Assembly (NCBI GenBank): GCA_963682025.1
Contig: OY821519.1
Location: 137,368,094 to 137,432,093, forward strand
DNA: 64,000 nucleotides
DNA from: Cordilura impudica
Lineage: Eukaryota > Arthropoda > Insecta > Diptera > Scathophagidae
Direction of reading: 5' to 3'
The position numbers were made by a program, and so were the translations under genes. The notes under the pieces are model-generated. The model saw only the letters and a list, made by a program, of their open reading frames with translations, did no database searches and was not told the DNA's origin. Of this stretch, positions 58,111-64,000 are shown piece by piece (the first letter of the stretch is position 1; each line of letters starts with the position of its first letter).

Positions 58111-58560
58111 AATTGAACAGATGAATTGAACCGATTTAACCGAGCACAAACTTCTCTTCTTCTCAATCATTGTTGCTCATTGTGTGTTTCGTTGATCTCG
58201 TCTCACTGTCGCGCACGATTTCCAACCCTTCTGGTCGAACTGATTCCCTCCCAACAGCACGTTCCTCTTCCGTTCGACGTGGTGCTGCGCTGCATCCTGA
58301 GAATGCCGGCCAATGTTGCCATGAACTCTTCTTGGCATTGTTATAAAAATGATAAAATTATCCGAACGTCAAAAAGAATATATATTTTTAAAGAAACAGT
58401 TATTCAATAATAGCTTATGTAAGCTTAAATTTAACTATATTATTTTAACATCCAACTTTGCTATTAAATTATGTGATGGAAGACCTCGCAAATGAAGTAA
58501 ATTAAAAAGTATTTATATAAATTCACTCCTTCATCTTATACTACAGCAGTAGCAATTAAC
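58111..58560 (-). pseudogene. Helitron N-terminal region, decayed
   Basis: A minus-strand Arg/Glu-rich frame over about 58330-58170 (RRTEEERAVGREEISSTRRV) resembles the repetitive Arg-Ala-rich N-terminus of some insect Helitron proteins. Recognition is weak. Confidence 0.35.
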
Positions 58561-58764
58561 TTGAATGATAATTGCGGAAATTTAAATTTTTGTTATGCTG
58601 CTGAAATTGCCATTTCTCTTAAACGTTTTCCTTCAAAACGATCCAATATATTAAAGTTCAATAATTACATTTTCACACTCACACTAATATCGTATGAACT
58701 CACACTAATTATCTTCACTTTCCCTTCTATATTATTCAAGATACTTTTATTATTTTGAAAATTT

Positions 58765-59185
58765 ATTTTATACGGTAAGTGACACGCCCACTTGTCCAAT
58801 CCCGCCCATTTTCACCAGGGCTAATCACAGAAATAATAGCTGAACTCACACAAACTGGCAAAGCTCTCCCTATCGTTATACTCGGTATATGTACATAATA
58901 TTTAATCAGTACTTTGAAGGGGATGTACCCCGCCCACTTATCCGATCCAGCCTATTTTCGTCAGGTTAACTTACACTTATAACAAATGACGTCACATAAA
59001 GTATCAAAGCTCTCCCTGTCATGATATTGAGTCTGATATTGAGTGATTAATTTTTTTGTAGGTGCTACGCCCACTGTTCCCATAATGCTAATTTTTACAG
59101 CGGCTACTCACAGCAACTCACAGCAATAATAGATGGCCTCACACAAATTTACAAAGCTCTACCTCTCATAGTACTCAATATATAT
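58765..59185. repeat. Three-copy tandem repeat of about 145 bp in the Helitron
   Basis: Three units each hold a CGCCCACT-T-CC segment (near 58787, 58930 and 59069), an ACTCACA/ATAATAG stretch and CAAAGCTCTCCCT or CAAAGCTCTACCT. They lie in the 5' part of the Helitron. Confidence 0.65.
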
Positions 59186-59319
59186 GATATTAAAATAGAA
59201 TAACCGCGTACAGCGCCATCTGTTGAGACTTTTTGTATTTTTCTTTTTTCCTAAACCTTCGCGTGGCAGTTACAAACAAACTCGCAGAAGAAAGTATCCC
59301 TTTTGGTCCTGTATATAGA

Positions 59320-60606
59320 TTTATACAAAAATTTTTAATTTTGGAAATTAAAATTTAAAAAACACCAAAAATATAGATTGCTTTTGCCATCAACATTAAA
59401 TTAGTGTAACTATCATTTGAAAATCATCAGATAATAAATTTTTAATCCTAATGCCCCAACAAAATCCACAGGCCAACATACACAGTAGCCACCAAAAGTG
59501 CAGCCAACACAAAAAAAAAGAAAAGAAAAATAAAACAAAACAGTTTTTACAAATGACAACATTTGAAAAAAAAATACACCCTTGTGGTTAATATGAAGTA
59601 ATTCGTACATCAATAGACTGAAGTGATGTCTGAGGGATAGATGTATAGAATATATAGAATTGTTTTATGTATAACACTTATCCCTGATACAAAACGGGTT
59701 GGCCTGAAATGAGTTCATGTATATGATAATAAGTCAGACTGTGTCATAGGGTCAGGTGTAAATATTTTAAAAGCTTTACATACATTTGTTTCATTATTTA
59801 AATAAACAGTTTAGCACCTGATGTACAACACAACAAAACCACATTAAAGAGGGAGTTCCATACAGGCAGGTTACTTTGAAACAATCGGTACGTCTTCGTA
59901 TGTATTTATACAAGTGCAGACAATGTAGACTCGTACCAATAAATGTAATTGTGGTATTTGTTTGTACATATGCAGTATGTATGTACGTTTGTTTGATGTA
60001 CAGCTATTACCTGTTTAATACATTGAAATTATTCTCTTTTGTACAAAATTCTTAGTGGTTTTTGCAGTTCTGCAAGAGATGGGTAAATTATTTATGCGAG
60101 TGTAGCTTTTAATTACAAACGGGCAATTTTTTCTTGCTTATAAGTACATCAACTGAAAGGTAAATTTATAAAATATAAATTATAAATTTATAAAAAAAAA
60201 AAGTTAATTATCTAACATTTCTGCTTTCGAATGCCTTATTTTATAAAGAAGTTAAATGTGAGTGACTTACGAAAAAAAAGCGGTAATTTGCAAGAAAATC
60301 TACATTTAGATTAATCTAGAAATTATAAATAAATACCACGTTACTTTCCAGGTATTATAGTTCTGAAATGTTTAGCATTAAAGAGTGTTTAAGGGAAATT
60401 AATTTTACATTTCGTTACTAGATAATAATAATTTTTGAACTTTAGTTCTCAAGCCTATAATCATAAGGTTTTGGCATTAGTTTAGCATTAGTCAAAATCA
60501 GATAGGAAACATTTTTTTGATATATTTTATTTACAATGTATACAACAATAATAATGAAATGGATAAAAGATAAGTACTATTAACATTAGTTTTAACCTCC
60601 ACTGAT
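59320..60606. other. Unassigned AT-rich stretch
   Basis: No gene recognised in about 1.3 kb. Confidence 0.45.
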
Positions 60607-60685
60607 ATTAGGTTAGGTTAGGTTAGGTTAGAAGTGTTTCCTAATTCAAAGGAAAAGAACACTTAGACTATGGGGTCCACGGAAC
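60607..60685 (-). repeat. 3' stub of the RNase-H LINE with (CCTAA)n tail (copy 3)
   Basis: Read on the minus strand, GTGGACCCCATAGTCTAAG leads to ...CACTTCTAACCTAACCTAA and four CCTAA units. It matches the 3' ends at 61640-61700 (minus) and about 330-408 (plus). It is a 5'-truncated insertion of under 80 bp. Confidence 0.7.
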
Positions 60686-60869
60686 ATTTTACTAGCTTAC
60701 TTCATGGGACGCTCAAACACCATGGCTGTGCAGCTTCTTAAAGGTATTAAAACCAAAACGCCATAAGGAAAGACATCCTGCTCAAAATCCTAGCCGCATA
60801 GATTATGTACGCCAATTCATGCTATTTGATAAATGAGTATGCAAAAGTTTATTTTTAAAAGTCATGCAA

Positions 60870-61636
60870 ATATCTTTCAAGAGATTAGATTATGCATTAA
60901 GTTATAAAAAATCTGTTTCTGGAATTGCGGAAAGGGACAAGAGAGGCTAACATGTACCTTCTAACAAGCTATCTGATGAAAAGTTGACATGGATTAGGGA
61001 ACATACTAATAGTTTCCAAAAATGACTTGACAAAATGACTGACTTACATGTCAATATGGAGAAAGACGATCAACCCGCCAATATTTACGCCCAGACATAT
61101 CAATGAACGAAATGTATTAACTTTTTAAAGCAAAATGTAAGTCAGAACGAAAACCAATAGTGAAAAACAAATGCCTACGTCAGAACATTTACAACCGAGT
61201 TTAATTTACACCTAAGACAGATACTTGTAAAACCTGTGATATGCTCGATAACTCAATAAAATCTGAAGAAGAGTTGAAAAATGCATAGTTATAAGAGTGC
61301 AAAAAGATGAGCATATTAAACTTTCACGAAACATATTAAATGACTGTAAAGGTAAAGTGAAAACTGATGAATCTTTATTAGTAGCTACTTTTGACCTAGA
61401 ACGAACCCTGCCTATTCCTCATTTGAACACTGGAGAAGTTTATTATTTAAGACAACTGCAAATGCTTAACTTTGGGATTCATGCTTATAAAAAGAAGGAG
61501 AAAATATCTTAACGAATATGTGGCTAGAAGATTGTGGGGCTAGAGGCTCTCAAGAAATTATGTCCTCACTGCACTACTTTCTTGAAGATTCCGTGCCAGA
61601 AACCATCAAATCTCTATGTTTTTTTAGCGACTGTTA
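60870..61636 (+). pseudogene. Remnant of a third orphan transposase-like protein
   Basis: Decayed plus-strand frames give KLSDEKLTWIREHTNSF, then ANIYAQ, ERKPIV-like and CKTCDMLDNSIKSEEELKN. A 71-codon frame follows (61297-61509) with DESLLVATFDLERTLPIPHL and EVYYLRQLQMLNFGIHAY, and finally MWLEDCGARGSQEIMSSLHY and SLCFFSDC. This order is familiar from unnamed, widely spread arthropod and cnidarian proteins with D and zinc-type motifs, thought to be of transposon origin. It ends where the minus-strand LINE inserted at about 61637. Confidence 0.6.
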
Positions 61637-61739
61637 GGTTAGGTAAGGTTGGAAGTGGCTGCTAAACCAAAGGAAAAGCACACTCAGACTCTGTGGTCCA
61701 TTGTGATACCATGGGATGAATAGGTGTTCCCCTCAGTCC

Positions 61740-62030
61740 CCACCGTCAAGTTTGAGCTCCTGATGAAGCCCATGATGTGTGAAATTTCCACATTTGAGAG
61801 ATCAGAGATCGTGAAGAAACGGAGATTGCAAAGTTCGAAGTCTCGTTCTGGAGAGCGCCGGGCAAAGGAAATGTTCTATAGTCTGCACCTCCTCCATATC
61901 CATGCAGCTACGGCAGAAGTCATTTGACGAGACCCTGAGGCATTCAGCGTGTCTCCCTATGAGGCAGTGCCCAGTGACAACAGCAACTACCGGGGGAGTG
62001 ATAGTAGCGCACTATTGCACTTATGATTCA
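61740..62030 (-). pseudogene. LINE C-terminal domain, decayed
   Basis: The minus strand aligns with the intact frame at 2-295 (ALLSLPR..., then TASQGDTLNASGS, VEISHIMGFIRSSN). Frame shifts occur, and the Cys of the EHILCYCP block is lost. Confidence 0.7.
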
Positions 62031-62172
62031 GAGCGGGCCAGATTTGTCTCGTGATCCTGCACGTTGATCCATTAGCCCATCTGTTGTCCACTATGCCAGC
62101 GGTGTGAAACCAAAGTTCTAGCTTGCACGACTCCAGGGGTCTACCAACACATTCCAAGTCCGCTGGAACCCA

Positions 62173-62580
62173 TCAGGTAGTGCCCTGTCTTGCCAGATCA
62201 TAGGCTTTACAGTTTCCCGGTATATTCCTGTGCCCTGAGGCACATATGAGTCTGATATCGAACTGCTTGGCCATCTCAGTTAAAGACGTGTGGCAGTTAA
62301 TGGTGGTTCTTGTTTCCAGGAACATTGATTCCAAGGATTTTACCGCGGCCTGACTATCAAAGTAGATGTTGACTGCGGTTGTAGACAGAATATTCCGACC
62401 CAACCAGTCAGCAACTTCCTTTATTGCCAGTACCTCCGCCTGATATACACTGCAGTGGTCTGGCAACCTGCGAGCCAGATTAAGTCCAAGCTCCTTCGAA
62501 TAGATTCCAAAACCAACTTGGGAACACAATTCCGATCCGTCAGTGCAGGAATTTATGGAACGCCTGCTATCTGGAATCAT
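62173..62580 (-). pseudogene. LINE RNase H domain
   Basis: The 135-codon frame shows NSCTDGSEL (first Asp), YQAEVLAIKEVADWL (Glu), IYFDSQAAVKSLES (second Asp) and SGHRNIPGNCKAYDLARQGT (His and last Asp), so all four active-site positions remain. It degrades the RNA strand during LINE replication. A stop precedes it, so it is not joined to the RT frame. Confidence 0.75.
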
Positions 62581-62619
62581 CCCTGACCAAGATTCCCTGG
62601 TCGGTATTAGACTGTTGTA

Positions 62620-63436
62620 TTATCGTTCGAATACACTTCTCGGAGTAGTATAATCCATGTTCAATGGTAAGTTCCTGTTAGCCAGGATTGCTCCATGTCC
62701 ACAATTATGACCACGCCATTGTAGTGTGCTTCTTAGTCGAATGGCCGATGAGGCCGTCGAGTGCTTTCCTAATATGTCCAAAGGTATTAGGTGTAAGAGG
62801 ATGTTCAAGGCATCCGCAAGTGTAGTACTGAGGGCACCAGTGATACACATGGAAGTCAATCTCTGTACCCTTGGAAGAAGGTTGGTATTGGAGGCCTTCT
62901 CTAGAGCAGGCCACCAAACGATGACCCTGTACAGCAGTATTAGGCGAACCATCGCTGTGAAGATCCAGTGAGCAGTTTTCGGGCTGAAACCCCATCGCTT
63001 ACCAATGGCCTTTTTGCAGGAGTTTAAAGCTGTAGTCGCCTTCTTCGCCCTTTCTTCCAAGTTCCGTCTGAAGTTCAGCTTCCTGTCCAGGAATATGCCA
63101 AAATACATGGCTCCATCATAGAAGGCGATTTCAGTACCCTCAAGAGAAATAGGGTCTTATACTTCCTCGTGAAAAGAACAAGTTCCGTTTTGGTGGGATT
63201 TACCCCCAGACCGCAACTGCTTGCCCAGTTAGATAGCCCTGTGAGAGCCCTCTTTAAACATCTCTAAGTGTGGATATAAACTTCCCATTTACGGCTATGG
63301 CCACATCTTCAGCATAGGCGACAACGTTGCAGCCTTGTCTCTCCAACGAAACTAGCATTAAATTCAGTGCTAATTTCCATAGAAGTGGTGACAGAACGCC
63401 TCCTTTTGGCGTTCCCCTGTTCACTGATATTAACAT
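62620..63436 (-). pseudogene. LINE reverse transcriptase (palm and thumb)
   Basis: The first frame reads NRGTPKGGVLSPLLWKLALN then CNVVAYAEDVAIAV. The catalytic box is Y-A-E-D, where Y-A-D-D is usual, so the second Asp of the pair is altered at its first position. The second frame has FGIFLDRKLNFRRNLEERA, TAMVRLILLYRVIVWWPAL and the C-terminal thumb. A frameshift near 63110-63250 and a stop separate them. The N-terminal RT and endonuclease are missing. Confidence 0.75.
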
Positions 63437-63448
63437 ATATAAGACTTA

Positions 63449-63594
63449 GGCCCAGTTTTTGAGATGTCAGTTAGACCTAGTTTAGTTAAACCGAGAATTA
63501 ATTTTTTCAGACATGTCCAAATTCATAAAGGAATTGATGAATAAATTCTTGGTTTAACAAAACTAGGTTTAACTGATATCTGAAAAACTGGGTC
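63449..63594. repeat. MITE with TTA duplication, 146 bp
   Basis: Ends are GGCCCAGTTTTTGAGATGTC (left) and GACCCAGTTTTTCAGATATC (right, minus), with about 50-bp inverted arms. TTA lies at 63446-63448 and 63595-63597. It resembles the PIF/Harbinger class of MITEs and is not homologous to the MITE at 35869 by eye. Confidence 0.75.
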
Positions 63595-63599
63595 TTAGT

Positions 63600-63935
63600 C
63601 AATTTTTATTTCATGTATGTATTTATAATAATTTTACATATTTACAATTATTATTTTCTAAAAGGAAGGTCTAGCATATGATGCCATTTAAGTCTCTTTT
63701 CCTCTTCACTATTATCTAGTAAGGCTAATTGCAAATAAGTTTGAATGATTACTTACTCCTTCAAGATATCTGAGGACAATACTACAGAGGTCCTTAATAT
63801 TTGGCATTAACACGTCTTTATCAATATTATTGTTTGTTATAAACCAGGGTAAATTTAACGTCATCATGTGTAAGATAGATAATGGTATGGAATTTCAATG
63901 TCAGAGTCGCTTGCAGTACCCCACGTTGAATTCTG
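63600..63935 (-). pseudogene. Jockey-type LINE C-terminal remnant
   Basis: A minus-strand frame reads STWGTASDSDIEI, then LPWFITNNNIDKDVLMPNIK and a tail ending KRLKWHHMLDLPF. It matches the W-G-x-A-x-x-S-x-x-x-x-Q and A-P-W-F-V-x-N-x-x-x-H-x-D-L C-terminal segment of jockey-clade RTs (compare 26060-26200). An AATAAA-like 3' end lies near 63606. Confidence 0.6.
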
Positions 63936-63941
63936 TATGAA

Positions 63942-64000
63942 ACAAGTAAGGAAATAATAGTTGATCTAGACCGACTATACGATAACCCATACCATGCGTT
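63942..64000 (-). repeat. HINE 3' end, cut by the window edge
   Basis: ACAAGTAAGGAAATAATAG then TTGATCTAGACCGACTATAC and the CCATACCATGCGTT stretch form the hairpin end of a minus-strand HINE running out of the window. Confidence 0.75.

Larger units (their letters stand above)
57301..59319 (-). mobile_element. Helitron, internally deleted, with both termini
   Basis: On the minus strand the element begins TCTATATACAGGACC at 59319 and ends CGGGTCAGCTAG at 57301, with A before and T after (A|TC...CTAG|T), the standard Helitron target. The 3' end follows the widespread CCGGGTCAGCTAG type. Inside are the C-terminus of a Rep/Pif1 helicase, an upstream Rep-protein piece and a tandem repeat region. 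About two thirds of an autonomous Helitron gene is missing. Confidence 0.75.
61637..63436 (-). mobile_element. RNase-H-type LINE, 5'-truncated (copy 2)
   Basis: A minus-strand LINE with RT fingers/palm (63436-63254), thumb (63108-62620), RNase H (62580-62173), C-terminal Cys module (about 62030-61740) and a 3' end with CCTAACCTAA at 61628-61640. It is the same family as 1-408. A TTA-flanked MITE lies just outside its 5' edge. Confidence 0.8.

Noticed and set aside
60608..60631. (TTAGG)n as a telomeric or interstitial telomere tract
   Set aside because: Only four or five units occur and they sit exactly at the 3' end of a LINE stub that has two sister copies, so the LINE tail explains them.

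Overview
The window looks like repeat-rich, AT-rich DNA from a fly (Diptera, Brachycera; calyptrate-like is a guess). No host protein-coding gene, tRNA or rRNA could be supported. The dipteran signature is a dispersed element of about 780 bp seen in whole or part at least 14 times. It begins with a TATACCCTATACCACTATG-type palindrome, carries a (GTCC)n/(GTCY)n tract, and ends with an AGTCGGTCTAGACCGACTAT hairpin followed by TTTTCTTACTTGTT. That plan matches DINE-1/Helentron-associated elements (HINE) of flies. Nearly every readable protein fragment is a transposase or a LINE polyprotein.

Layout. 0-13 kb: the 3' end of an RNase-H-type LINE, HINE copies, a candidate hAT-type insertion (3831-9018, 8-bp target duplication) filled with older debris, and a run of HINE copies. 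13-20 kb: a deleted Transib/RAG1-like transposase, a decayed copy of an orphan transposase, and mariner-like scraps. 19.8-27.8 kb: a four-deep nest. A mariner-like transposase was split by a jockey-type LINE (perfect 10-bp target duplication). That LINE was split by a second LINE, which was split by a 2,991-bp DNA transposon with 521-bp inverted repeats and a 401-codon orphan transposase ORF. 28-41 kb: LINE and mariner remnants, a head-to-tail array of four HINE copies, a TTA-flanked MITE, and a fairly complete LINE split by a HINE. 43-47 kb: a nearly complete Transib/RAG1-like transposon whose ends begin CACAGTG/CACTGTG, inserted inside a HINE and itself hit by another HINE. 48-52 kb: a foldback element holding a tandem array, then a second DNA transposon (2,778 bp, about 570-600 bp inverted repeats) with a different orphan transposase broken by one frameshift. 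53-64 kb: Tc1 and LINE fragments, a deleted Helitron with good termini (A|TC...CTAG|T), a third orphan transposase remnant, and an RNase-H LINE of the same family as the one at position 1.

The parts do not form a pathway. They are a stratified record of transposition. The most interesting items are the two long-inverted-repeat transposons with unclassified RNase-H-fold-like transposases and the RAG1-related Transib locus. All family assignments come from motif recognition by eye, with no database search.
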